Shown: in pieces, positions 26,017-34,383 of the stretch | Numbering within the stretch: position 1 is the stretch's first letter | How the letters are laid out: every line of letters starts with the position of its first letter | Source: Bog-752 sp963799395 | Lineage (GTDB): Bacteria; Actinomycetota; Thermoleophilia; UBA2241 | Direction of reading: 5' to 3' | Length of the DNA stretch: 64,000 nucleotides | Assembly (NCBI GenBank): GCA_963799395.1 | Contig: CAWCWZ010000051.1 | Span: 42,983 to 106,982, forward strand | The notes under the pieces: generated by a model | The model's input: only the letters and a program-made list of their open reading frames with translations | The model's database searches: none | Told to the model about the DNA's origin: nothing | Made by a program: the position numbers and the translations under genes

Positions 26017-27209
26017 ATGCACACATCACGGAGCTTCGTGGCCGGAGCCGTCGGCGGGATCGTCGGCGCGGCTCTGCTCATGGTCGTCCTCTTCCTGCTG
26101 GGCGTCACCGGCGTCAAGAAGGAGACGACCGTCACCGTCACCGCGCCGGCGGCGTTCGCCAGCCCGGGCGCGCCCACGGGAGGCGCGGCCCTCACGCCGA
26201 CCCAGATCTACGATCGCGAAGCGACCGGCGTCGTCGAGATCACGAGCACGTTCCCGGTGACCGGCGGCGGCCTGTTCGGCCCGTCCCCGGGGAGCAATGT
26301 CGGCATCGGCTCGGGCTTCGTGGTCTCCCGGCAGGGTTACATCCTCACCAACGCCCACGTCGTCTACGACTCGGGGCACCGCGCCACCAACGTCAGCGTC
26401 GCCTTCAAGGGCAGCGGCACGCAGACCAGGACAAGTGAGCGGCAAGATCGTCGGCGTCGACACGCAGTCCGACGTGGCCGTGATCAAGGTCGACCCGTCG
26501 GGCCTGAAGCTCAACCCCCTGCCGATGGGCGACTCCAACACCGTCCAGGTCGGCGAGCCGGTCGTGGCGATCGGCAATCCGCTGGCACCTCGAGTTCACG
26601 CTCACCTCCGGCATCGTCTCGGCCATCCACCGCGATCTCAGCCCCCAGGCCGGCACGAACATCTTAAACGGCATCCAGACCGACGCCGCCATCAACCCCG
26701 GCAACTCCGGCGGGCCGCTGATCGACGCGAGCGGCAACGTCATCGGCATCAACGAGAGCATCGTATCCACCACCGGCGGCAACCAGGGACTCGGTTTCGC
26801 CGTGCCGATCGACTCCGCCAAGAACTCGCTCGGCCAGATCATCAAGAGCGGCCACGTCACCTACGCCTGGATGGGTGTCAGTCTCGAGACACTGACCCCC
26901 GATCTGGCCAAGGCGCTGAAGTACCCCGTCGGCGAGGGCGCGCTGGTCGCCTCCGTCAACGCCGGCAGTCCAGCCGCCAAAGCGGGCATCAGGGGCGGCA
27001 CATCGACCGTCACCTTCCAAGGTGAGGCGTTCACCGTGGGGGGCGACGTCATCACCGCAGTGAACGGCAAGCCGGTGACCTCGGCCGACGACCTCGTGCA
27101 GGCCATCACCGCCCACAAGCCGGGAGACACCGTCACGGTGACGATCAACCGGCACGGTGCGACCTCGACGGTCAACGTGACGCTCGGCACGCGTCCTGCC
27201 AACCTGTAG
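26017..27209 (+). CDS. HtrA/DegP-like membrane-anchored serine protease with PDZ (two frameshifts)
   Basis: About 397 residues across frameshifts near 26437 and 26585. ATG 26017 follows AGGAGGG. TM anchor at residues 8-30, then a trypsin-like domain with catalytic His in ILTNAHVVYD, Asp in TQSDVAVIKV and Ser in INPGNSGGPL, then one PDZ domain (WMGVSLETLTPDLAKAL to VTINRHG). Each shift is repaired by dropping one A (aggAcaagtg and ggcAcctcgag). Members degrade or refold damaged envelope proteins. It follows the two-component pair, which may control it. A GC-rich hairpin directly after the stop is a likely terminator. Confidence 0.9.
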
Positions 27210-27230
27210 CGGGCGGGCGGCGGCGCCCGC
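27210..27230 (+). terminator. hairpin after htrA
   Basis: Arms 27210-27218 and 27222-27230 pair perfectly (9 bp, all G/C) with a 3-base loop, starting at the last base before which the htrA stop ends. There is no U-tract, so a Rho-independent role is plausible but not certain. Confidence 0.5.
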
Positions 27231-27272
27231 CCGACGCCCGTCCCGGGCTTCTCAACCAAAACGGGTATCTGG

Positions 27273-27301
27273 TTGACTGTTTTCGACAGATGCTGTTAGA
27301 T
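27273..27301 (+). promoter_or_regulatory. sigma-70-type promoter of the lysine-fermentation operon
   Basis: TTGACT (27273-27278) and TTAGAT (27296-27301) are separated by exactly 17 bases in an A/T-richer patch. Transcription would begin near 27308, within the operator-like inverted repeat and about 74 bases before the GTG at 27382. Confidence 0.7.
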
Positions 27302-27304
27302 TCG

Positions 27305-27331
27305 TCACGGGATTCGTGAAAGGAATCACGA
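27305..27331. promoter_or_regulatory. operator-like inverted repeat at the operon start
   Basis: Three alternating half-sites overlap the predicted transcription start: TCACG (27305-27309), TCGTGA (27314-27319) and TCACGA (27326-27331). The last two form a perfect 6-bp dyad with a 6-base spacer; the first two form a 5-bp dyad with a 5-base spacer. The position fits a repressor site, and the first gene encodes a regulator that may bind it. Confidence 0.55.
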
Positions 27332-27381
27332 GTGGGGGCCGCGCCGTCGGCCCCGCTCTGAGTGACGACGGAGGGAGTCGC

Positions 27382-28116
27382 GTGGGGGCAACGCCCGGCG
27401 GCAACCGGTATCTGCACTCGTATCACGCCGTCGTGCAGGGTCTGGCCGAGATGTTCGGGCCCGACTGCGAGGTCGTGCTCCACGACCTGACGGCCATGCC
27501 TCACTCGATCGTGGCCATCGAGAACGGTCACGTCACCGGCCGCCGGCTCGGCGATGCCCCGACCGACCAGATGCTGCGCTCCCTGCGCAACGCCGACGAG
27601 ACGCCCGACGTGCGCCTCTACGCCTCAGCGACCGACGGCCGCGTCCTCAGGTCGCTCGCCGTGACCCTGCGCGACGACGAGGGCCGTCCGATCGGCGTGC
27701 TCGGCGTCAACCTCGACGTCTCCGAGATCGTCCACGCGCAACGCGCCCTCGCGGCTCTCGTCGCCGGTGGCCGCCTCGGCGGCGAAGCCGTTCCCGAGAC
27801 CGAGGAACTGTTCGGGAGCGACATCCGCGAGGTCCTCGCCGGCATGATCGCCGCCATCCTGAACGACATGCGCAAGACCCCGGCCACCATGACCCGCGAC
27901 GAGAAGATGGAGGTGGTCGCGAGGCTCGAGGAGCGCGGCGCGTTCCTCGTCAAGCGCTCCGCCGAGCAGGTCGCCGAGGCCCTCGACCTCTCGCGCTTCA
28001 CCATCTTCAGCTACCTCAAGGAGATCCGCCGTCAGGGCGGCGGCGGGCATGCTCCCGACGCTCCAAAGCGCGCTCGCCCGGACCAGATCGACGGCGCCGC
28101 CGAGGGCGGCCGATGA
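27382..28116 (+). CDS. YheO/DauR-type PAS-HTH transcriptional regulator
   Basis: 244 residues from GTG 27382, which is preceded by GGAGGGAGTCGC; GTG 27316 in the same frame lies on the operator and has no ribosome binding site. N-terminal YheO-like PAS domain (SYHAVVQGLAEMFGPDCEVV to GVLGVNLDVSEI) and C-terminal DauR-type HTH (VVARLEERGAFLVKRSAEQV to FSYLKEIRR). Relatives control amino-acid use, for example DauR for D-arginine. As first gene of the kam operon, with its stop overlapping the next ATG, it is a likely lysine-responsive regulator. Inferred, not shown. Confidence 0.85.
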   Translation: MGATPGGNRYLHSYHAVVQGLAEMFGPDCEVVLHDLTAMPHSIVAIENGHVTGRRLGDAPTDQMLRSLRNADETPDVRLYASATDGRVLRSLAVTLRDDEGRPIGVLGVNLDVSEIVHAQRALAALVAGGRLGGEAVPETEELFGSDIREVLAGMIAAILNDMRKTPATMTRDEKMEVVARLEERGAFLVKRSAEQVAEALDLSRFTIFSYLKEIRRQGGGGHAPDAPKRARPDQIDGAAEGGR

Positions 28117-29261
28117 TCGCCGCCGGCACGCCCGCGTCGAGCGCCCAGGGCACGACCGCGCCGGTCACCCTGTTCGACGTCGTCGCCGCGAGCGGCGCCG
28201 CGACGGTGGCCGTGATCGGACTCGTCAAGAACGCCGGCAAGACGACCGTGGTGAACGCCCTCATGGACAACGTGCCGCTGCGGTTCGGTCTCACCTCGCT
28301 CGGCCTCGACGGCGAGCGCACCGACCACCTGACCGGCCTCGACAAGCCGCGCATCGTGCCGCCGCGCGGCACGCTCATCGCCACCACGATCGGCTCGCTC
28401 GACCGCTCGCACTACACCATGGAGCATCTCGAGCGCCTGCCGTTCCACACGTCGCTCGGCAGCGTCGTGATCGGCCGGGCCGTCGGCGACCGCGCCGTCG
28501 AGATCAGCGGGCCCACCACGCTCGCCGAGGTCGCCGCGACGGCCGCCCGACTCCGCGCCCACGGCGCCCGCCTGGTGCTGGTCGACGGCGCCATCAACCG
28601 TCTGGGCAGCGCCTCGCCGCGCGTGAGCGACGCCGTGATCATGGCGACCGGCGGTCTCGTCGCCGACACGCTCGACGAGACCGTCGCGACCACGCTGGCC
28701 ACCCTCGAGATGCTGACCCTGCCCGAAGTCGACGAGCAGACGCGCCACCTCGTCGCCGCCGAGACGCTGACGCGGGCGCGGGCGATCGCCGTCGACGAAC
28801 GGGGCCGGCTCGCGTCGCTCGACCTCGAGACCATCGTCGGCGAAGGAGTGAGGGTGGCCCGCGAGGTCGAGCGACTGGCCACGAGGGTGCTGTTCGTCGG
28901 CGGCGCGCTCACCCAGGAGTTCGCCGACGATTTCTCCCGGACCCTGCCGCCGCGGCGCAAGGTCACCGTCGTCGTGCGCGACGCCACCGTCCTCATCCTC
29001 TCGCCCGCGACGGTGTCCCGGTTCCGCCGCCGCGGCATCGACCTGCGCGTGCTCACGCCGCTGCGGGTCCTGGCCGTGACCGCCAACCCCTACCGCTTCC
29101 CCCGGCCCTACAACCCGCGGATCTTCTTCGGCGCGGTCGCCGACGCAGTCGGCGACCGCGCTCCCGTCTTCGACGTCGTCCACGGCCTGGCCGCAGTGCC
29201 GGCCGGAGCTGCCGCCGGCAGCTCGACGGCGTCGTCCCCTCCGACCCCAAGGACGGTGTGA
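28113..29261 (+). CDS. P-loop protein, probable lysine 5,6-aminomutase reactivase subunit KamB-like
   Basis: 382 residues. Walker A GLVKNAGKTT at residues 36-45, then FGLTSLGLDGERTDHLTGLD, a segment I associate with KamB-type P-loop proteins found beside kamD/kamE in lysine fermenters. Mid-protein GARLVLVDGAINR could be the Walker B region. Reactivases swap inactivated cobalamin out of aminomutases using ATP. The ATG overlaps the regulator stop (ATGA) and the stop abuts kamD, so the proteins are likely made together. No MutS-like KamC is present in the window. The C-terminal tail is Ala/Ser/Pro-rich. Family call is from memory of motif pattern and should be searched. Confidence 0.65.
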   Translation: MIAAGTPASSAQGTTAPVTLFDVVAASGAATVAVIGLVKNAGKTTVVNALMDNVPLRFGLTSLGLDGERTDHLTGLDKPRIVPPRGTLIATTIGSLDRSHYTMEHLERLPFHTSLGSVVIGRAVGDRAVEISGPTTLAEVAATAARLRAHGARLVLVDGAINRLGSASPRVSDAVIMATGGLVADTLDETVATTLATLEMLTLPEVDEQTRHLVAAETLTRARAIAVDERGRLASLDLETIVGEGVRVAREVERLATRVLFVGGALTQEFADDFSRTLPPRRKVTVVVRDATVLILSPATVSRFRRRGIDLRVLTPLRVLAVTANPYRFPRPYNPRIFFGAVADAVGDRAPVFDVVHGLAAVPAGAAAGSSTASSPPTPRTV

Positions 29262-29263
29262 CA

Positions 29264-30878
29264 GTGCACGACGCGATCAAGCTGAACGAGACGCTCGTCA
29301 CGCGCGCTCGCGCGGCCGCCGACGCCATCGCCGACGACATCCAGCGACATATCGAAGAGCACACCACCGACTCGACCGAACGGGCCACGCTGCGCCTGCT
29401 GGGCGTCGCCGGCGTGAACGACATCGACGTGCCGCTCGTGAACGTCGTCATCGAGCACGCCCGCGACCTGCTGCCGGGCGGTATCGTGCGGCCCTTCGTC
29501 GACCTCATGATGGGCACCGGCAAGAGCGCCCAGGAGGTCGCCGAGGGCGTAGCCGCCGGCGAGCTCGCCCTGAGCGCCGTGCCGGCCGAGCGGCGCGCCG
29601 CGGTCGAAGCCCGCGCCGTCGAGCTGGCCGCCGAAGGGGTGGCCCGCATCGACGCCGTCCGCCGCCGCCGCGAAGAGCTCGTCGCCAAGGTCGGCGAGCC
29701 GCTCAAGCCCTACGTCTACGTCATCGTCGCCACCGGCAACATCTACGAGGACGCCGCCCAGGCCCAGGCGGCCGCCCGCGCCGGCGCCGATGTGATCGCC
29801 GTCATCCGCACGACGGCGCAGAGCCTGCTCGACTACGTGCCCTACGGCGAGACCACCGAAGGCTTCGGCGGCACCTACGCCACACAGGAGAACTTCCGGC
29901 TCATGCGGGCCGCCCTCGACGAGGTCGGCGAAGAGCTCGGCCGCTACATCCGCCTGTGCAACTACGCGAGCGGCCTGTGCATGCCCGAGATCGCCACGAT
30001 GGGCGCCCTCGAACGGCTCGACATGATGCTGAACGACTCCATGTACGGCATCATCTTCCGCAACATCAACATGCAGCGCACCTTCGTCGACCAGTATCTG
30101 TCGCGCCTCATCAACGCCCGCGCCGGCATCATCATCAACACCGGCGAAGACAACTACCTGACCACGGCCGACGCCTTCGAGAAGGGCTACACGGTCGTGA
30201 GCTCCGACTTCATCAACGAAGCCTTCGCCCTGCGCGCCAATCTCGAGCCCTGGCAGATCGGTCTCGGTCACGCTTTCGAGATCAATCCGGCGACGCCCGA
30301 CCAGGTCGTCTACCAGGTCGCCGACGCCCAGCTCATCCGCCAGCTCTTCCCCGAGTACCCGCTCAAGTACATGCCGCCGACCAAGTACATGCCGGGCGAC
30401 ATCTTCCAGGGTCACATCATCGACGGCATGTTCAACTTCACCGGCATCTTCACCGGCCAGGAGATCATGCTCCTGGGCATGCTCACCGAGGCCCTGCACA
30501 CGCCGCTGCTGCAGGATCGCTACGTGTCGATCAAGAACGCCAAGTACGTCTTCGAGGCTTGCCGGCACCTGGCCGACGAGGTCGAGTTCCGTCAGGGCGG
30601 CATGATCGAGAGGCGCGCCGACGACGTCCTGCGCCGGGCCACCGAACAGCTCGAGCACGTACGCGAGATCAGTCTGTTCAAGGCGCTCGAGGACGGCGAG
30701 TTCGCCGACGTCAAGCGCGATCCCGCTCGGCGGACGCGGCTTCGAGGGCGTCTTCAAGGTCCGCGACGACTACTTCAACCCGTTCTTCGCGGCACTGCGC
30801 GACGGTCGCCTGTGCGGACCCCCGACGGGCCCCGCCCCCGGCGAGTCGGTGCGCGCCAGGCAGGAGGTGGCGTCATGA
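29264..30878 (+). CDS. kamD: lysine 5,6-aminomutase alpha subunit KamD (frameshift near 30725)
   Basis: About 538 residues. KamD binds PLP phosphate and adenosylcobalamin in a TIM barrel and with KamE moves the terminal amino group of beta-lysine or D-lysine from C6 to C5. Family segments seen: KPYVYVIVATGNIYEDAAQA, VIRTTAQSLLDYVPYGETTE, NYASGLCMPEIATMGALERL, MYGIIFRNINMQRTFVDQYL and HIIDGMFNFTGIFTGQE. GTG 29264 has AAGGA at a better distance than GTG 29258. One extra G (cccGctcggc) breaks the frame; the restored C-terminus reads PLGGRGFEGVFKVRDDYFNP and ends in a TGA that overlaps the kamE ATG. Confidence 0.95.
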
Positions 30879-31621
30879 TCGTCAGGCCCTACGGCGACAC
30901 TCGCGACGACGGCGTGATGCAGTTCTCGTTCACGCTGCCGGTCGCCTACTCGGTCAAGGCCGCCGACGTCGGCAAGCAGTTCGTCGAGAAGCTCGGCTTT
31001 CGCGACGTCGGCGTGGCCGAGTGCAAGGCGATCGACCCCGAGTTCACCTTCTACGTCGCCTACGGGCGCACCGAGACCGGCATCGACCCCGACCAAGTCA
31101 AGGGCGACTACCTCGAGGTCGAGGCGATGGACTACTACGCGATCAACGCCTTCATCAAGGAGCGCCTCGGCCGCAAGCTGTCGGTGGTCGGCGCGGCCAT
31201 CGAGAGCGACGCCCACACGGTGGGCATCGACGCCATCCTCAACATGAAGGGCTTCGCCGGCAACTACGGCTTCGAGCGCTATCCCGAGATGGAGGTCGTC
31301 AACATGGGCTCGCAGATCCCCTGCGAGCAGCTCCTGCGGACGGCCCGCGACCGCCACGCCGACGCCATCCTCGTCTCGCAGATCGTGACGCAGAAGAACA
31401 TCCACGTGCAGAACCTGACCAAGATGATCGAGCTGCTCGAAGCCGAGGGCGTGCGCGAACGTTTCGTGCTCGTCGTGGGCGGGCCCCGCATCAACAACGC
31501 TTTCGCCAAGGAGCTCGGCTACGACGCCGGATTCGGACTGCGCACGTCCCCTGTCGAAGTGGCCTCCTTCCTGGCCCAGGAAGTGGCCAGAAGGGCCAAA
31601 AGCGAGGCCGCAAAGGCGTGA
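30875..31621 (+). CDS. kamE: lysine 5,6-aminomutase beta subunit KamE
   Basis: 248 residues. AGGAGGT precedes ATG 30875, which overlaps the kamD stop. The cobalamin-binding D-x-H-x-x-G is D112-A-H114-T-V-G117, and K125 in NMKGFAG lies eleven residues after the histidine, the same spacing as His133 and Lys144 (cobalt ligand and PLP lysine) in the crystallised clostridial enzyme. The Rossmann-like fold continues through ILVSQIVTQKNIHVQNLTKM and VLVVGGPRINN. Both cofactor residues are intact, so the enzyme should be active with KamD. Presence implies a need for adenosylcobalamin. Confidence 0.96.
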   Translation: MIVRPYGDTRDDGVMQFSFTLPVAYSVKAADVGKQFVEKLGFRDVGVAECKAIDPEFTFYVAYGRTETGIDPDQVKGDYLEVEAMDYYAINAFIKERLGRKLSVVGAAIESDAHTVGIDAILNMKGFAGNYGFERYPEMEVVNMGSQIPCEQLLRTARDRHADAILVSQIVTQKNIHVQNLTKMIELLEAEGVRERFVLVVGGPRINNAFAKELGYDAGFGLRTSPVEVASFLAQEVARRAKSEAAKA

Positions 31622-31718
31622 TAGGTTGTCCATAACTAAAAAGTAGGGCGGCCCGCGGGCGCGTAGGACACGCGAGAGAACTGAAAGACAGGGACGCCTG
31701 CGTCATCAGGAGGCAGCA

Positions 31719-32915
31719 GTGCCAGACAACGACATCGTCATCCTCTCCGCGGTGCGCACCGCTCAGGGCAAGTTCCAGGGTGGGTTCGCCGGCACGCCGG
31801 CGACCGATCTCGGCGCCATCGCCATGAAGGAGGCCCTCGACCGCGCGGGCGTGACGGGCGACCAGCTCGACGAGGTCATCTTCGGCAACGTCATCCAGGC
31901 AGGCCTCGGGCAGAACACCGCTCGCCAGGCCGAGCTCAAGGCCGGCATCCCCGACAGTGTTCCGGCGATCACGGTCAACCGCGTCTGCGTGTCGAGCGCC
32001 TCGGCGCTCGCCTGGGCGGCGGCCGACATCAAGGCCGGCGACGGCGAGATCTACCTCGTGGGCGGCACCGAGAACATGACGCGCGCGCCGTGGCTGCTGC
32101 AGAACGGCCGCAGCGGCTACCGCATGGGCATGCCCTCCGACCAGATCTACGACGCCATGGTGCTCGACGGGCTCTGGTGCGCGATCGGCGGCTACCACAT
32201 GGGCATGACCGCCGAGAACCTGAGTGAGAAGTTCGGCATCACCAAGGAGCAGCAGAACGACGTCGCCTACCGCAGCCAGTTGAACGCCAGCGCCGCCGTG
32301 CGCGACGGCCGCTTCGCCGACGAGATCGTGCCCGTCTCGATCCCGCAGCGCAAAGGCGACCCGAAGATCGTCGACACCGACGAGTGCCCGCGCGAGACCA
32401 CGCCCGAAGCGCTCGCCGGTCTCAAGCCGGTGTTCAAGAAGGAGGGTGGCGTGGTGACGGCCGGCAACGCCTCGGCCATCTCCGACGGCGCCAGCGCCCT
32501 GGTCGTCACCTCTCGCAAGAAGGCCGCCGAGCTCGGCCTCAAGCCGATCGCGCAGCTCGTGAGCTACGCGACGGCGGCGGTGCCCGCCGAGATCATGGGC
32601 CACGGCGAGACCGTGGCCGCCCAGAAGGCCCTCGAGAAGGCCGGCCTTACGAGCGCCGACGTCCAGCTCGCCGAGCTGAACGAGGCCTTCGCCTGCGTCG
32701 CCGCGCTCGCCACCCGGGAGCTCCATCTCGACCCCGACATCGTCAACGTCAACGGCGGCGCCGTGGCGCTCGGGCACCCGCTCGGCAACACCGGCACCCG
32801 CATGATCGTGACCCTGATCCACGAGCTCAAGAAGCGCGGCCAGGAGATCGGCCTGACGGGCGCCTGCGTCGGCGGCGGCCAGGGCGCGGGCAGCGTCGTG
32901 AAGGTCGAAGCCTGA
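31719..32915 (+). CDS. acetyl-CoA C-acetyltransferase (thiolase)
   Basis: 398 residues from GTG 31719 with AGGAGGCAGCA upstream. Catalytic residues are in place: nucleophile C90 (NRVCVSSASALAWAA), H353 (GHPLGNTGTRM) and C383 (GACVGGGQGAG). Thiolases condense or cleave acetoacetyl-CoA. In lysine fermentation acetoacetate formed by the cleavage enzyme is activated and split to two acetyl-CoA, which fits this position between kamE and the 3,5-diaminohexanoate dehydrogenase. The cleavage enzyme (kce) and ammonia lyase (kal) genes are not in the operon. The 97-base gap upstream contains one 8/9 DnaA-box-like TTGTCCATA but no clear promoter. Confidence 0.94.
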   Translation: MPDNDIVILSAVRTAQGKFQGGFAGTPATDLGAIAMKEALDRAGVTGDQLDEVIFGNVIQAGLGQNTARQAELKAGIPDSVPAITVNRVCVSSASALAWAAADIKAGDGEIYLVGGTENMTRAPWLLQNGRSGYRMGMPSDQIYDAMVLDGLWCAIGGYHMGMTAENLSEKFGITKEQQNDVAYRSQLNASAAVRDGRFADEIVPVSIPQRKGDPKIVDTDECPRETTPEALAGLKPVFKKEGGVVTAGNASAISDGASALVVTSRKKAAELGLKPIAQLVSYATAAVPAEIMGHGETVAAQKALEKAGLTSADVQLAELNEAFACVAALATRELHLDPDIVNVNGGAVALGHPLGNTGTRMIVTLIHELKKRGQEIGLTGACVGGGQGAGSVVKVEA

Positions 32916-32987
32916 GGCAGATCCGACGAGGCGGCGACGCGGCCAGCGGTCAGTTCGACGGAAAACCACTCAGAAGCGAGGTACGAC

Positions 32988-34071
32988 GTGAAAGAAGGCA
33001 ACAAGTTCGGAGCGCATCGCGTGATCGAGCCGAAAGGCGTCCTGCCGCAGCCGGCCTGGAAGATCGACAACACGATGGAGATCGCCGACAACGAGATCCT
33101 GATCGAGGTCGACACCCTGAACGTCGACGCGGCCAGCTTCACGCAGATCGAAGAGGCCGAGGGCGGCGACGTCAAGAAGATGGCGCGCCACAGCCTGGGC
33201 ATCATCAAGGAGCGCGGCAAGCACCACAATCCCGACACCGGCTCGGGCGGCATGCTGCTCGGCACGGTCAAGGAGATCGGCCCCAAGCTCAAGGACCGCG
33301 ACCTCAAGGTCGGCGACCGCATCGCCACCCTGGTGTCGCTGTCGCTCACCCCGCTCAAGGTCGACGAGATCATCTCGATCAACACGGACACTTGCCAGGT
33401 CAAGGTCAAGGGCCAGGCGATCCTGTTCGAGACCGGCATCTACGCCAAGATCCCGAGCGACATGGACGAAGCGCTCGCGCTGCGCCATCCTCGACGTGGC
33501 CGGCGCCCCGGCGCAGGCGGCCAAGCTGAGCAAGCCCGGCCAGACCGTGTTCATCATCGGCGCCGGCGGCAAGAGCGGTCTGCTCTGCGCCTACGAGGCC
33601 CGCAAGCGCGTCAAGCCGACCGGCAGGGTCATCTGCCTGGTACACGGCGACGCCGGCCGTAAGCGCCTCGAGAAGTCCGGTTTCGCCGATGTCGTCATCC
33701 AGGGCTCGGCGACCGACCAGCTCTTCGTCTACGACGAGGTCAGCAAGGCGACCGGCGGCCAGATGGCCGACCTCACCATCAACTGCGTCGACATCCCCAA
33801 CACCGAGATGGCTTCGATCCTCGCCACCAAGGACGACGGCCTGGTCTACTTCTTCTCGATGGCGACGAGCTTCACGTCGGCCGCCCTGGGGGCCGAGGGC
33901 ATCGGCGCCGACACGACCATGATCATCGGCAACGGCTACACCAAGGATCACGCGATCATCTCCCTCGAGGTCGTGCGCGAGAGCCCGATGCTCATGGAGA
34001 TCTTCAAGGACACCTACTCCACCGGCGCCGGCAACCCCGAGCCCGTGGGGATCAAGGCCTCCGAGGTCTGA
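32988..34071 (+). CDS. kdd: L-erythro-3,5-diaminohexanoate dehydrogenase (frameshift near 33487)
   Basis: About 360 residues across one extra base (dropping one C gives EALALAILDVAGAPAQ). GTG 32988 follows GAGGTACGAC. The N-terminal half (NKFGAHRVIEPKGVLPQPAW, NPDTGSGGMLLGTVKEIGP) and the nucleotide-binding segment VFIIGAGGKSGLLCAYEARK match Kdd, which oxidises 3,5-diaminohexanoate, the product of the KamA/KamDE steps, to 3-keto-5-aminohexanoate with NAD(P)+. The C-terminus (GYTKDHAIISLEVVRES) fits the family. The gene ends the operon and is followed by a strong hairpin at 34107. Confidence 0.93.
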
Positions 34072-34106
34072 GGGCAGCCCGGCCCGACGCGATCTCCCGG
34101 TCGGCG

Positions 34107-34138
34107 AAAGGGCGGGCCGCGGCCGCGGCCCGCCCTTT
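34107..34138 (+). terminator. terminator after the lysine-fermentation operon
   Basis: A perfect palindrome with 16-bp arms and AAAGGGC...GCCCTTT ends: G/C-rich core, an A-run before and a TTT run at the end of the stem. It lies 35 bases after the kdd stop and fits an intrinsic terminator. Confidence 0.8.
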
Positions 34139-34165
34139 GCCTTCCCGGCGACCGCGGCGGCCCGA

Positions 34166-34181
34166 CGTTTCACGTGGAACG
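34166..34181. promoter_or_regulatory. parS: parS centromere site (near-consensus)
   Basis: CGTTTCACGTGGAACG matches the bacterial parS consensus TGTTTCACGTGGAACA at 14 of 16 positions; only the outermost bases differ. It is intergenic and about 16 kb from parB. Confidence 0.88.
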
Positions 34182-34199
34182 GTGACGATCCCTGTACCG

Positions 34200-34215
34200 T
34201 GTTTCACTCGGAACG
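34200..34215. promoter_or_regulatory. parS: second, weaker parS site
   Basis: TGTTTCACTCGGAACG matches the same consensus at 13 of 16 positions, with the central GT changed to TC. It lies 34 bp from the first site, centre to centre, in the same orientation. Confidence 0.6.
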
Positions 34216-34383
34216 GCGGCCGCCCGACGCGAGCGGCCGCGGGCGCTGCGACGCTTCGCCCGCGGGCCGACGTGGAACATACGATCCGTGACCCGACAGC
34301 CGGCCTTGCGGCCGCGACTCGCGCCGTTCTCCACTCGCGGCCGGGCCGGCCCGGCTGGAAGCACCCTCGTCTCTGGAGCCTCG

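Larger units (their letters stand above)
34072..34383. other. 312-base intergenic region: terminator plus parS sites
   Basis: No gene is seen between kdd and mrp. The stretch holds the kdd terminator (34107-34138), a near-consensus parS (34166-34181), a weaker parS (34200-34215) and a lone half-site (CGTGGAACA near 34271), then GC-rich sequence up to the Mrp ATG. Confidence 0.75.

Noticed and set aside
29108..30757. 549-residue minus-strand open frame
   Set aside because: Antisense to kamD; the plus strand has clear family motifs, the minus strand none.
31626..31634. DnaA-box-like TTGTCCATA
   Set aside because: A single 8/9 match between two genes; an origin would need a cluster of boxes and an AT-rich unwinding region, which are absent.
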